Shown in pieces: positions 26,217 through 34,623 of a stretch of 64,000 nucleotides of DNA. Source of the stretch: Methylobacter sp015476545 (GTDB taxonomy: Bacteria; Pseudomonadota; Gammaproteobacteria; Methylococcales; Methylomonadaceae). Below the pieces are notes generated by a model, which worked only from the letters and a program-made list of their open reading frames with translations, was not told where the DNA came from and did not search any database. Both the position numbers and the translations under genes were made by a program. The stretch covers positions 558,001 to 622,000 of the forward strand of contig NZ_CP197401.1 of assembly GCF_052162025.1 (NCBI RefSeq). The letters are read 5' to 3'. How positions within the stretch are numbered: the stretch's first letter is position 1; the number at the start of each line of letters is the position of its first letter.

Positions 26217-26765
26217 TTAGAAGTGCGGTTTCTTCTTGGCTGCTTTATAACGTTCTATGCTTGACATGATTTCTTCCCGAGCTTCTTCCAGGCCAAACCA
26301 GCCTTCAACTTTGACCCATTTGCCCGATTCCAGATCTTTGTAGTGCTCAAAGAAATGCGCGATTTTGGCTAATTTACTTTCGGGAATGTCTTCGTAAGTC
26401 TTCACACGGTTATAGTACGGCGTCAGCTTTTCCACCGGCACGGCCAGCACCTTGGCATCTGCTCCGGCTTCATCAGTCATTTTCAGGACGCCGATAGGAC
26501 GGCAGCGCACCACGCAACCGCTCAACAACGGTGCAGGCGTAATCACCAGAACATCAACCGGGTCACCGTCATCTGAAAGGCTATGCGGCACATAACCGTA
26601 GTTGGTCGGGTACTGCATCGACGTGCCCATGAAGCGGTCTACCATCAGTGCGCCGGTCTCTTTATCGACTTCATACTTGACCGGGTCGCTGTAGGCAGGT
26701 ATTTCAATGACAACATTAATATCGTTCGGAAGATCTTTTCCAGACGAAACGCTCATTAGTGACAT
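26217..26765 (-). CDS. ppa: Inorganic pyrophosphatase (family I)
   Basis: A 182-aa soluble Mg-dependent pyrophosphatase. The family signature is visible as DDGDPVDVLVI (three Asp ligands), with MVDRFMGTSMQYPTNYGYVP upstream and KVLAVPVEKL downstream. The start at 26765 has AGAGGA 6-7 nt upstream; an ATG 9 nt downstream is possible. It hydrolyses PPi to phosphate, which is notable because a PPi-using phosphofructokinase is encoded 1.2 kb away. Confidence 0.96.
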   Translation of the reverse strand: MSLMSVSSGKDLPNDINVVIEIPAYSDPVKYEVDKETGALMVDRFMGTSMQYPTNYGYVPHSLSDDGDPVDVLVITPAPLLSGCVVRCRPIGVLKMTDEAGADAKVLAVPVEKLTPYYNRVKTYEDIPESKLAKIAHFFEHYKDLESGKWVKVEGWFGLEEAREEIMSSIERYKAAKKKPHF

Positions 26766-26840
26766 GCTTGTCCTCTTTAGTAGATTATCAAATCATGACA
26801 TTATATCAGTTGTTACCAGCTTTTTTAGAGGAATACCTGC

Positions 26841-27659
26841 ATGCAGGGACAATTAAGAAAAATGCATACCCAACTGGACAATCCGGTTTGGTATGAATTG
26901 CCGTTAACGGATCGGTTGATTCCATTGAATCCGCTGATCGGCAAGCCGATCAAACTTAACTATACCAGCAGGATTTTTTGCGTGCATTGCGGCAGGCAGA
27001 CCAAGAAAAGTTTCAGCCAAGGTTATTGTTATCCCTGTTTTTCTACGCTGGCGCAATGCGATATGTGTATTGTGAAGCCGGAAACCTGCCATTTTGAGGC
27101 AGGCACCTGCAGGGAGCCGGCATGGGCGGCCGAATTTTGTTTTCAGCCGCATATCGTTTACCTGGCCAACTCCTCCGGCATCAAAGTGGGCATTACGCGT
27201 CAGAGTCAGATCCCGACGCGTTGGATCGATCAGGGTGCCGTACAGGCCTTGCCGATTCTTAAAGCGCAGTCGCGCTATATTTCCGGCCTGGTTGAGATAG
27301 CCATCGCCAAGCATGTCAGCGACAAGACCAGCTGGCAGCAGATGTTGAAAAATCATGCCCAGCCGGTCGATCTGGCCGCTAAACGCGATGAACTGATCGG
27401 CGTGTGTAAAACGGAACTGGCGGATATAAGCGAGCGCTTCGGCTCACAGGCGATTGAATTTCTGGCGCATGAGCAAGCGGTCGATATTCATTATCCAGTC
27501 GACAATTATCCGGTAAAGGTCAAATCCTTCAATCTTGATTCGCAATCCGAAGTTGCAGGCGTTCTGCATGGCATTAAAGGCCAGTATCTGATACTGGACA
27601 CAGGCGTCATTAATATTCGGAAATTTTCCGGTTACGAGGTCGAATTTACTGCAGAATAA
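26841..27659 (+). CDS. DUF2797 family zinc-finger protein
   Basis: A 272-aa protein of the DUF2797 family. It holds a zinc-ribbon-like N-terminal part (about 45-75) with CVHCGRQTKKSFSQGYCYPC and CDMC, then CHFEAGTCREPAWAAEFC, and a conserved core HIVYLANSSGIKVGITRQSQIPTRWIDQGA. Function is not known; the core resembles GIY-YIG-like folds only loosely. The ATG has AGAGGAA about 8 nt upstream. Divergent from ppa. Confidence 0.85.
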   Translation: MQGQLRKMHTQLDNPVWYELPLTDRLIPLNPLIGKPIKLNYTSRIFCVHCGRQTKKSFSQGYCYPCFSTLAQCDMCIVKPETCHFEAGTCREPAWAAEFCFQPHIVYLANSSGIKVGITRQSQIPTRWIDQGAVQALPILKAQSRYISGLVEIAIAKHVSDKTSWQQMLKNHAQPVDLAAKRDELIGVCKTELADISERFGSQAIEFLAHEQAVDIHYPVDNYPVKVKSFNLDSQSEVAGVLHGIKGQYLILDTGVINIRKFSGYEVEFTAE

Positions 27660-27997
27660 GTCCCGGTAATGGAGTCGCCCCGGATGGCGATCAGAAATGC
27701 ATGGGACGTGCCCGTACGGGCGGCTTGAGCCGTGCAGGCATTGGCGCGAACCGAAATATTTATACCCGTAAACCAGCCGGTGCTGAGCACGATGCACCCA
27801 AGGCGAAACCGCAGGCCGTATAAAATAGCGCCGAGAGACGCGAGCAGGGCAAAGAGAACGCACCATTGTGCGAGCGACAGGTTAAGCGAAATAGTGTTCA
27901 GCAGAGCCTGTCCTTACCAAATAACCACGGAAAGCCCGGTTTCCGTGGTTATCGGTATGTACTTGCTTCCTTGCCCTTCAAGAAAGGCCAGGACAAG
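27660..27997. other. 338-bp gap between DUF2797 gene and pfp
   Basis: No intact gene. One plus-strand frame without a start, ending near 27822, reads RARTGGLSRAGIGANRN and KPAGAEHDAPKAKPQAV and could be a protein remnant, but this is weak. The right part holds the strong hairpin at 27921-27952. Confidence 0.4.
27921..27952. terminator. 13-bp perfect hairpin, bidirectional terminator candidate
   Basis: ATAACCACGGAAA (27921-27933) and its exact reverse complement (27940-27952) flank a 6-nt loop. It lies 45 nt downstream of pfp (minus strand) and after the DUF2797 gene (plus). There is no U-tract. Confidence 0.65.
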
Positions 27998-29257
27998 CTA
28001 GATGGAAAAGTCAGCCAGCTTTTTAGCGATCATCTGTTTTTTCATGGTCACATAATCCGGCAGGCCGTTTTTATAAGGCGGATAATCTTCACCCATGATC
28101 AAGGGCTGCAGATAACGGCGGCACGCTTCGGTAATGCCGAACCCGTCGTCCGAAATAAACTCGGCCGGCATCATTTTCTCAACGTTGGCGACATCCTTGA
28201 GCTCGGCATGGCCTACATGCCATTGATAAGGCGAGTCCGATGTCCTGACGATAGTGGGCATGACCGCCGACTTGCCGGAGATAGCCAGTTCCACTGCGGC
28301 TTTGCCCATGGCATAAGCCTGATCCACATCGGTTTTCGAAGCGATATGGCGAGCGGCTCTTTGCAAATAATCGGCAACCGCCCAGTGATACTTATAGCCC
28401 AATGCCTCTTTGACAATATTGGCGACTACCGGCGCCGCGCCGCCCAATTGGGCATGGCCGAACGCGTCGGTGCCGCCGGCCTCGGCCAGAAACTTGCCGT
28501 CAGCGCCTTTCACGCCTTCCGAGACAACGACAGAACAGTAGCCATGCGCTTTGACTTTTTCATCGACCTTGGCCAGAAACTTGGCCTGATCAAACTTCAC
28601 TTCGGGAAACAGGATAACCAGCGGGATGTCGTTGTCGGCATCGGCTGCCAGTCCGCCTGCCGCGGCGATCCAGCCGGCATGGCGCCCCATGACTTCCAGG
28701 ACGAAAACCTTTGTGGATGTGGAGCACATGGAGGCTACGTCGAAGCTGGCTTCGCGCATTGAAACGGCGATGTACTTGGCGACAGAGCCGAAACCCGGAC
28801 AGGTATCAGTAATGGGCAAGTCATTGTCCACGGTTTTGGGCACGCCGACACAAGTGATTGGGTAACCCAGCTGGTCGCCCAACTGAGAAACTTTATAGGC
28901 GGTATCCTGAGAATCACCGCCTCCGTTATAGAAGAAGTAACCGATATTGTGCGCTTTAAAGACTTCGATCAGACGCTCGTATTCGGCCTTGTTTTGTTCC
29001 AGGCTCTTCAGTTTGTAGCGGCAGGAACCGAAGCCGCCGGCCGGCGTGTGTCTTAATGCGGCAATGGCGGCGTCCGATTCAAGGCTGGTATCGATCAACT
29101 CTTCCTTTAAAGCGCCGATAATGCCATTGTAGCCGGCATAGACCGTACCTATCTTGTCGGGATGCTGCCGAGCGGTTTCTATAACTCCGCATGCGCTGGC
29201 GTTAATGACAGACGTAACTCCCCCTGACTGGGCATAGAAAGCATTTTTTATTGACAT
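27998..29257 (-). CDS. pfp: Pyrophosphate-dependent 6-phosphofructokinase
   Basis: A 419-aa phosphofructokinase. The phosphoryl-donor loop reads GGGDSQDT (112-119) and the catalytic loop is PKTVDNDLP (140-148). Asp in the first loop and Lys in PKT (where ATP enzymes have Gly and Gly) indicate PPi rather than ATP as donor, by established family knowledge. MGRHAGWIAAAGGLA follows at the substrate site. The reaction is reversible, so it can act in glycolysis and in regeneration of sugar phosphates for the ribulose monophosphate cycle. PPi-PFKs are a recognised trait of methanotrophs. Confidence 0.93.
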   Translation of the reverse strand: MSIKNAFYAQSGGVTSVINASACGVIETARQHPDKIGTVYAGYNGIIGALKEELIDTSLESDAAIAALRHTPAGGFGSCRYKLKSLEQNKAEYERLIEVFKAHNIGYFFYNGGGDSQDTAYKVSQLGDQLGYPITCVGVPKTVDNDLPITDTCPGFGSVAKYIAVSMREASFDVASMCSTSTKVFVLEVMGRHAGWIAAAGGLAADADNDIPLVILFPEVKFDQAKFLAKVDEKVKAHGYCSVVVSEGVKGADGKFLAEAGGTDAFGHAQLGGAAPVVANIVKEALGYKYHWAVADYLQRAARHIASKTDVDQAYAMGKAAVELAISGKSAVMPTIVRTSDSPYQWHVGHAELKDVANVEKMMPAEFISDDGFGITEACRRYLQPLIMGEDYPPYKNGLPDYVTMKKQMIAKKLADFSI

Positions 29258-29711
29258 TTTATCGATTCCTTATGTGAGTGCGTGATTTTTAGAACAATAA
29301 TGGATTGTCATAGGCTAGACAAGCATTAAACCGTACAGTCAATATCAAAATTGATATTGCGCAATTATAGAGTCGAATTTACCTGCGCCCTATAGGATAT
29401 TCGACCGCAGGCGTTTATTAAACACAAGCATATACGCATCTATACGCACTTTAGTTGAGGCGGTCAAAGAGTTATAGTGTTCGGATGTTAAACGGCATAA
29501 AAAAACGATCCGTAATTTAACATCAGGTCAAAATTACAATTTGATTAAGAACCGAGTAAAATAGTCCAGATTATCTTGACGGAATAAGACAATATCAGTA
29601 GTTTATGCAACTTTTTTCAAAATAATACCGGCGACATCGGGCCTGAATTTTGAAAAACGAATATAATCGGCTTGAATCGAAAGTCCTATTAAGTTTATTG
29701 AGGAAATTAGC
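29258..29711. other. Divergent upstream region of pfp and ilvB
   Basis: 454 bp, AT-rich, no gene. It should hold the promoters of pfp (minus) and ilvB (plus). I looked for a branched-chain-residue leader peptide before ilvB and found none convincing. Confidence 0.5.
29576..29604 (+). promoter_or_regulatory. Candidate sigma-70 promoter for ilvBHC
   Basis: TTGACG (29576-29581) and TAGTTT (29599-29604) are spaced 17 bp. The -35 is good, the -10 weak. Position about 110 nt before the ilvB start. Confidence 0.35.
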
Positions 29712-31448
29712 GTGGAGCTAAATGGCGCACAAATCGTAATTCAGAGTCTCAAAGACGAAGGCGTGGAATATATTTTTGGCTATCCTGGCGGAGCGGTATT
29801 GCATTTATATGATGCCATTTTCCAGCAGGACGACGTCAAACACATTCTGGTCCGGCATGAACAGGCGGCAACCCATGCTGCCGACGGCTATGCCCGTGCA
29901 ACCGGAAAGCCTGGCGTGGTGCTGGTGACTTCGGGACCAGGCGCGACTAACGCCGTAACCGGTATTGCCACTGCTTATCTGGATTCGATTCCGCTGGTCG
30001 TCATTTCCGGTCAGGTATCCTCGCCGGTGATTGGCAGCGACGCCTTCCAGGAAGTCGACATGGTCGGTATTACCCGGCCGTGCGTAAAGCATAATTTCCT
30101 GGTCAAGGACGTGACCAAACTGGCCGAGACCATCAAAAAGGCGTTTTACGTAGCGACCACAGGACGCCCCGGGCCGGTCGTCATTGACATCCCTAAGGAT
30201 ATCACCGATCCCAAAATCAAGGTTCCTTACAAATATCCTAAAAAAGTCACGATGCGTTCCTACAATCCGGCCGTAGCTGGGCACAAAGGCCAGATCAAAA
30301 AGGCCGTGGATCTGTTGCTGGACGCAGAAAAACCGATGATTTATTCAGGCGGAGGCGTCGTGCTGGGCGAGGCCAGCAAGGAACTGACGAAACTGGCCCA
30401 CCTACTGGGCTATCCGGTCACTAATACCTTGATGGGGCTGGGCGCGTTTCCTGCGACAGACAAGCAGTTCGTCGGCATGCTGGGCATGCATGGCACCTAT
30501 GAGGCCAATATGGCCATGCACGAGAGCGATGTGATCATCGCAATCGGCGCGCGCTTCGATGACCGTGTCACCGGCAAGCTTGACCAGTTCTGCCCGTACG
30601 CGAAGATTATCCATATCGATATCGATCCGGCGTCTATTTCCAAGACCGTTAAAGTCGATGTGCCCATCGTCGGCGATGTTAAGCCGGTGCTGGAACAAAT
30701 GCTGGAAATGATCAAGGAAAGCGACAAGAAGCCGGACAAGAAGAAACTGGAAAACTGGTGGAATCAGATCGAGAAATGGCGAGCCGTCAAGTGCCTGGAA
30801 TACGACAGAGACAGCGCCATCATCAAGCCCCAGTATGTGATCGAGCAGCTTTATGAAGTGACCAAAGGCGATGCATACATCACCTCGGATGTAGGGCAGC
30901 ATCAAATGTATGCGGCTCAGTATTATCATTTCGACAAGCCGCGCCGCTGGATCAACTCCGGCGGTCTGGGCACGATGGGATTCGGTTTGCCGGCCGCGAT
31001 CGGCGTCAAACTGGCCTTTCCCGAAGCCGATGTGGCCTGCGTTACGGGCGAAGCCAGCATCCAGATGTGCATTCAGGAATTATCGACGGCGCTGCAGTAC
31101 AATACGCCGGTCAAAATTGTCAACCTGAACAACCGCTACATGGGCATGGTACGCCAATGGCAGGAGTTCACGTATGAAAGCCGCTATTCACATTCCTATA
31201 TGGACACGATTCCCGATTTCGTGAAACTGGCCGACGCCTATGGCCATGTCGGCATGCGCATCGACAAGCCGGAAGAAGTGCGGCCGGCGCTGGAGCAAGC
31301 CTTTGCGATGAAAGACCGCACGGTGTTCCTGGACATCATAACCGACCGGACCGAGAACGTTTATCCGATGATCGAAGCCGGCAAAGGCCATCATGACATG
31401 AAATTGAGAGTAGCACCGGGAACACCGACCGACAGGGAACTGGCATAA
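29712..31448 (+). CDS. ilvB: Acetolactate synthase large (catalytic) subunit
   Basis: A 578-aa ThDP enzyme with a GTG start preceded by TTGAGGAAA. Domains: N-terminal pyrimidine-binding (EYIFGYPGGAVL, catalytic Glu in RHEQAATHAADGYARATGKPGV), central FAD-binding (about 190-330), and C-terminal PP-binding domain, where the usual GDG motif reads VTGEASIQM. It makes acetolactate or acetohydroxybutyrate for valine, leucine and isoleucine. Its TAA overlaps the ilvH ATG by one base. Confidence 0.97.
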   Translation: MELNGAQIVIQSLKDEGVEYIFGYPGGAVLHLYDAIFQQDDVKHILVRHEQAATHAADGYARATGKPGVVLVTSGPGATNAVTGIATAYLDSIPLVVISGQVSSPVIGSDAFQEVDMVGITRPCVKHNFLVKDVTKLAETIKKAFYVATTGRPGPVVIDIPKDITDPKIKVPYKYPKKVTMRSYNPAVAGHKGQIKKAVDLLLDAEKPMIYSGGGVVLGEASKELTKLAHLLGYPVTNTLMGLGAFPATDKQFVGMLGMHGTYEANMAMHESDVIIAIGARFDDRVTGKLDQFCPYAKIIHIDIDPASISKTVKVDVPIVGDVKPVLEQMLEMIKESDKKPDKKKLENWWNQIEKWRAVKCLEYDRDSAIIKPQYVIEQLYEVTKGDAYITSDVGQHQMYAAQYYHFDKPRRWINSGGLGTMGFGLPAAIGVKLAFPEADVACVTGEASIQMCIQELSTALQYNTPVKIVNLNNRYMGMVRQWQEFTYESRYSHSYMDTIPDFVKLADAYGHVGMRIDKPEEVRPALEQAFAMKDRTVFLDIITDRTENVYPMIEAGKGHHDMKLRVAPGTPTDRELA

Positions 31449-31939
31449 TGAGACATATTATTTCTATACTGATGGAAAATGAGGCCGGTGCATTATCGCG
31501 CGTTGCCGGCCTGTTTTCAGCGCGCGGCTATAACATTGAGTCGCTGACCGTAGCGCCGACGGAAGAACCCAGCCTGTCCAGAATGACATTGGTCACGCGC
31601 GGCAGTGATGACATCATCGAGCAGATCACCAAACAGCTCAATAAGTTGATCGATGTGGTCAAGCTGATCGATCTGGCTGAGTCCTCGCACATTGAACGCG
31701 AACTGATGATGGTGAAAGTCAAAACCACGGACCAGACGCGCGGAGAAATCATAAACCTGACCGATATCTTCCGCGGCCGGATCATCGACGTGACGCCGAC
31801 ATCCTATGTGGTTGAAATGACCGGTACGTCGGATAAACTGGATGCATTCATTGCGGCGATTGACTCAGGCAATATTATTGAAGTCGTGCGCTCCGGTCCG
31901 ACCGGCATTTCGCGCGGCGAGAAAGGACTGCACCTGTAG
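31448..31939 (+). CDS. ilvH: Acetolactate synthase small (regulatory) subunit
   Basis: A 163-aa protein with an N-terminal ACT domain (HIISILMENEAGALSRVAGLFSARGYNIESLTV) that binds valine for feedback inhibition, and a C-terminal domain (SSHIERELMMVKV; GRIIDVTPTSYVVEMTGTSDKLDAF). It stabilises and activates IlvB. Translationally coupled to ilvB. Confidence 0.97.
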   Translation: MRHIISILMENEAGALSRVAGLFSARGYNIESLTVAPTEEPSLSRMTLVTRGSDDIIEQITKQLNKLIDVVKLIDLAESSHIERELMMVKVKTTDQTRGEIINLTDIFRGRIIDVTPTSYVVEMTGTSDKLDAFIAAIDSGNIIEVVRSGPTGISRGEKGLHL

Positions 31940-32015
31940 TTCTGCTTTGGTTATTCAGAATCCGGTCAGCCGGTTCTGGTTTGAAATTTTAAAAACTTAA
32001 AACATAGGAAAACTT

Positions 32016-33032
32016 ATGCAAGTTTATTACGACAAAGATGCTGATCTTTCAATCATCAGAAGTAAAAAAGTAGCCATCATCGGTTACGGTTCACAAGGTC
32101 ATGCCCATGCCAACAACTTAAAAGATTCCGGCGTTGAAGTTGTCGTAGGCTTGCGTGCAGGCTCTGCCTCGGTTGCGAAAGCGCAGAATGCCGGATTGAC
32201 CGTTAAAGACGTGCCTGAAGCCGTTGCCGGCGCTGACGTGGTCATGATCCTGACGCCTGACGAGTTCCAGTCTCAACTGTACAAAGCCGAGATTGAGCCG
32301 AACATCAAGCAGGGCGCAGCATTGGCATTCGCACACGGCTTTGCGATTCTTTACAACCAGATTGCACCACGCGCCGATCTGGACGTGATCATGATCGCGC
32401 CTAAAGCGCCGGGCCATACCGTGCGTTCGGAATTTGTCCGCGGCGGCGGCATCCCTGACCTGATCGCTGTGCATCAGAACGCATCAGGCAAAGCCAAAGA
32501 CATCTGTCTGTCATACGCATCGGCCATCGGCGGCGGCCGTTCAGGCATCATCGAAACAACCTTCCGCGACGAAACCGAAACCGACCTGTTCGGCGAACAG
32601 GCGGTATTGTGCGGCGGCGCCGTTGAACTGGTCAAAGCCGGTTTTGAAACGCTGGTTGAAGCCGGCTACGCGCCTGAAATGGCTTACTTTGAGTGCCTGC
32701 ACGAATTGAAGCTGATCGTCGACCTGATGTACGAAGGCGGCATCGCCAACATGAACTACTCGATCTCCAACAATGCCGAGTATGGCGAGTATGTGACAGG
32801 CCCGCAAGTCATCAACGAAGAAAGCCGCTGGGCGATGCGCGAAGCGCTGAAAAACATCAGAAACGGCGAGTACGCCAAGAAATTCATCCTGGAAGGCATG
32901 ACCGGCTATCCCGAAATGACAGCCAAACGCCGCCTGAATGCAGAGCATCCGATCGAAGTTGTCGGTGGGAAACTGCGCAGCATGATGCCTTGGATCAAAG
33001 CCAACCAGATCGTTGATAAAACCAAAAACTGA
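32016..33032 (+). CDS. ilvC: Ketol-acid reductoisomerase (class I)
   Basis: A 338-aa enzyme of the short class I. The Rossmann nucleotide loop is VAIIGYGSQGHAHANNLKDSG, and the knotted C-terminal domain holds FRDETETDLFGEQAVLCGG and LHELKLIVDLMYEGGI, with the Mg-binding Asp and Glu. It converts acetolactate to dihydroxyisovalerate with NAD(P)H. It follows ilvH by 76 nt and ends at a strong terminator. Confidence 0.98.
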   Translation: MQVYYDKDADLSIIRSKKVAIIGYGSQGHAHANNLKDSGVEVVVGLRAGSASVAKAQNAGLTVKDVPEAVAGADVVMILTPDEFQSQLYKAEIEPNIKQGAALAFAHGFAILYNQIAPRADLDVIMIAPKAPGHTVRSEFVRGGGIPDLIAVHQNASGKAKDICLSYASAIGGGRSGIIETTFRDETETDLFGEQAVLCGGAVELVKAGFETLVEAGYAPEMAYFECLHELKLIVDLMYEGGIANMNYSISNNAEYGEYVTGPQVINEESRWAMREALKNIRNGEYAKKFILEGMTGYPEMTAKRRLNAEHPIEVVGGKLRSMMPWIKANQIVDKTKN

Positions 33033-33054
33033 TTGAATTCAGTTTAACCGTTTT

Positions 33055-33086
33055 AAAAAAGCCCGCTACAAAGCGGGCTTTTTTTT
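33055..33086 (+). terminator. Rho-independent terminator of ilvBHC
   Basis: AAGCCCGC pairs with GCGGGCTT (arms extended by A/T) across the loop TACAAA, followed by eight T residues. It is a textbook intrinsic terminator 23 nt after the ilvC stop. Confidence 0.95.
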
Positions 33087-33118
33087 GCTTTCAAGTTTGA
33101 GTTGTATGAAAGATATTG

Positions 33119-33411
33119 CTAGCCTTTGATGCAAACACACCTGCTTTAATGTGTGCATGATCTCCACTAGATCGCTTTGCGCCTGCATCACCTGTTCGAT
33201 TGGTTTGCAGGCTGCCGAGGGGGTATCGATCACCGACTGATCTTTACGGCATTCCCACGTCCTCGATCGCGACGATATGCTCTTCAATCGATCCCTGCTT
33301 TTTCGCCGCCGTTCTCGACATGATTCGTCCAGCGCCGTGGCTGTAGCTGCAAAAACTTTCCTCGTTGCCCAGCCAGGTAGGGTACTCATCGCGTACCTTA
33401 ACCCATACTCA
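33119..33411 (-). pseudogene. Decayed 3' end of rtcB (RNA ligase)
   Basis: Read on the minus strand from about 33395, one frame gives YPTWLGNEESFCSYSHGAGR then IMSRTAAKKQGSIEEHIVA and ends at a stop after VGMP; a second frame continues DQSVIDTPSAACKPIEQVM and QAQSDLVEIMHTLKQV; a third gives CIKG-stop at 33119-33121. This is the C-terminal third of RtcB, with the SHGAGR guanylylation-site histidine, broken by at least two frameshifts and lacking its 5' part. It abuts an IS3 orfA remnant. Identification rests on the conserved SHGAGR..SRTAA and AQSDLVEI.HTLKQVVC.KG blocks. Confidence 0.85.
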
Positions 33412-33533
33412 AATGCGACGCGGGCATAGATTTTGTGACAGTCCTGCCATAATTTTGTACTCCGTTAGAATACCTTTCCTCAGCGAGTTATTTCGGCATC
33501 GAAAAGGTGCGCTATACGTATCCTACTGGGCTT

Positions 33534-33850
33534 TCATGGCTTGAACCGGCGGTCGAACTCCGCCGGGGCAAAATAAGCCGACGCCTTACGCAGAATCTCG
33601 CTGGCCTGTCGTAACTCGCGTGCTTCGCATTCCATTTGATCCATTCCGACTCGCTGACGCTCGGTTCTTTTGGGTCTATGCTCACTTTTTGCGATTGCCT
33701 GATCCAGCGGGTCGACGTCTCGGTCGAGCAACCGATCTTGGTGGCAATCGACTGAATGGCGGACCATTCCGAAGCGTAATCGCCCTGATGTTTACGCACC
33801 ATACGAACGGCTCGTTCCCGAACCATCAATGAATAATGATTGGTGTTTTT
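33534..33850 (-). pseudogene. Decayed IS3-family orfA
   Basis: The first part reads MVRERAVRMVRKHQGDYASE then WSAIQSIATKIGCSTETSTRW, a helix-turn-helix IS3 OrfA start. The C-terminal part is in another frame: CEARELRQASEILRKASAYF and APAEFDRRFKP. A further one-base shift lies in the A-run near the ATG at about 33859. No orfB follows. The piece is an inactive remnant next to the rtcB fragment. Confidence 0.85.
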
Positions 33851-33966
33851 TCTCTTTCATAGCTCCATTTTCTCATAAGTTGGAGCCTCTGAGAAAACCG
33901 GGGCGGTTCACCCTGATTTGAAAACGCATGTCACCCCAGCTCTCGTCGAAAAAATAAATTTCAAGA

Positions 33967-33995
33967 TTTACACTCAAGAAAGAAAATAGTAATAT
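33967..33995 (+). promoter_or_regulatory. Predicted sigma-70 promoter of the RAMA-domain gene
   Basis: TTTACA (33967-33972) and TAATAT (33990-33995) are spaced exactly 17 bp. The -10 element overlaps the first two bases of the 40-bp palindrome, so transcription would start inside the palindrome, near 34002. Confidence 0.6.
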
Positions 33996-34033
33996 AGTTA
34001 CCTATAGAACTTTAAAGTTCTATAGGTAACTAT
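33994..34033. promoter_or_regulatory. Perfect 40-bp palindrome, operator candidate
   Basis: Bases 33994-34013 (ATAGTTACCTATAGAACTTT) are the exact reverse complement of 34014-34033, with no spacer. It overlaps the -10 box and the expected transcription start, and ends 15 nt before the ATG. Such placement fits an operator bound by a dimeric repressor, plausibly the downstream protein itself; in RNA the 5' end would fold into a long hairpin. Confidence 0.85.
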
Positions 34034-34048
34034 AAATCTTGGAGAACT

Positions 34049-34537
34049 ATGATAATGAATATTGAAATTGATTTTGACGTTTTTAAAGCTCTTACCGCAA
34101 AACGTGCCAACGAATCGGTATCGTATAACGATGTTTTACGAGAGATTTTAGAACTAGATAAACCAACTAATGAGACGCCCAAACCGCCTGAATCTCCTAC
34201 ATCATCTTCAAAAAAAACCGCAGTATTTATAGAACCCTCTGCTAAAGCAAATACCTCGGATAAAGGAGGTGAAGATTGGAAAACAAGTGGTGTTGTCTTT
34301 CCCCATGGAACGGAATTTCGTACTAAGTACAAAGGAACTAGATATTCAGCAAAAGTAGACAATGGTGCCCTTGTTTTAAACGGTAAACGTTTTGATTCGC
34401 CATCCGCTGCAGCAACATCTATCACAAACACCTCTGTTAACGGATGGATATTTTGGGAATGCCGTTTCCCTAGCAAAACATATTGGGAACCTATTTCCAT
34501 AACTAGAACAAAACAACAATCTTCTGATTTGTTCTAG
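34049..34537 (+). CDS. SeqA_N-like / RAMA-like domain protein
   Basis: A 162-aa protein; ATG 34049 or 34055, with TTGGAGA just upstream. Residues 1-35 (MNIEIDFDVFKALTAKRANE, then SVSYNDVLREIL) resemble the ribbon-helix-helix-type N-terminal dimerisation domain of SeqA. A Pro/Ser/Lys linker (about 38-75) follows. Residues 82-150 (VVFPHGTEFRTKYKGTRYSA, GALVLNGKRFDSPSAAA, SVNGWIFWECR) match the RAMA/DUF4357-like fold associated with restriction and modified-DNA sensing. Low GC compared with the core genes suggests transfer. I infer a DNA-binding, possibly self-regulating protein; no methylase or nuclease gene is adjacent. Confidence 0.75.
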   Translation: MIMNIEIDFDVFKALTAKRANESVSYNDVLREILELDKPTNETPKPPESPTSSSKKTAVFIEPSAKANTSDKGGEDWKTSGVVFPHGTEFRTKYKGTRYSAKVDNGALVLNGKRFDSPSAAATSITNTSVNGWIFWECRFPSKTYWEPISITRTKQQSSDLF

Positions 34538-34623
34538 TTGGCGCAAGCTTGCCTATGCTCTGAAAAATTAATAGGGAAAAGCGGATGTTTGCAAGTTCTG
34601 CGATTTTTTTTAGGCCGCTATAC

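Noticed and set aside
27866..28762. 298-aa plus-strand frame overlapping pfp
   Set aside because: Antisense to pfp and lacking any family motif; shadow frame.
33066..33389. 107-aa minus-strand frame after ilvC
   Set aside because: It starts out of frame with RtcB, joins two RtcB frames only partly, and runs into the ilvC terminator; it is a by-product of the rtcB pseudogene.
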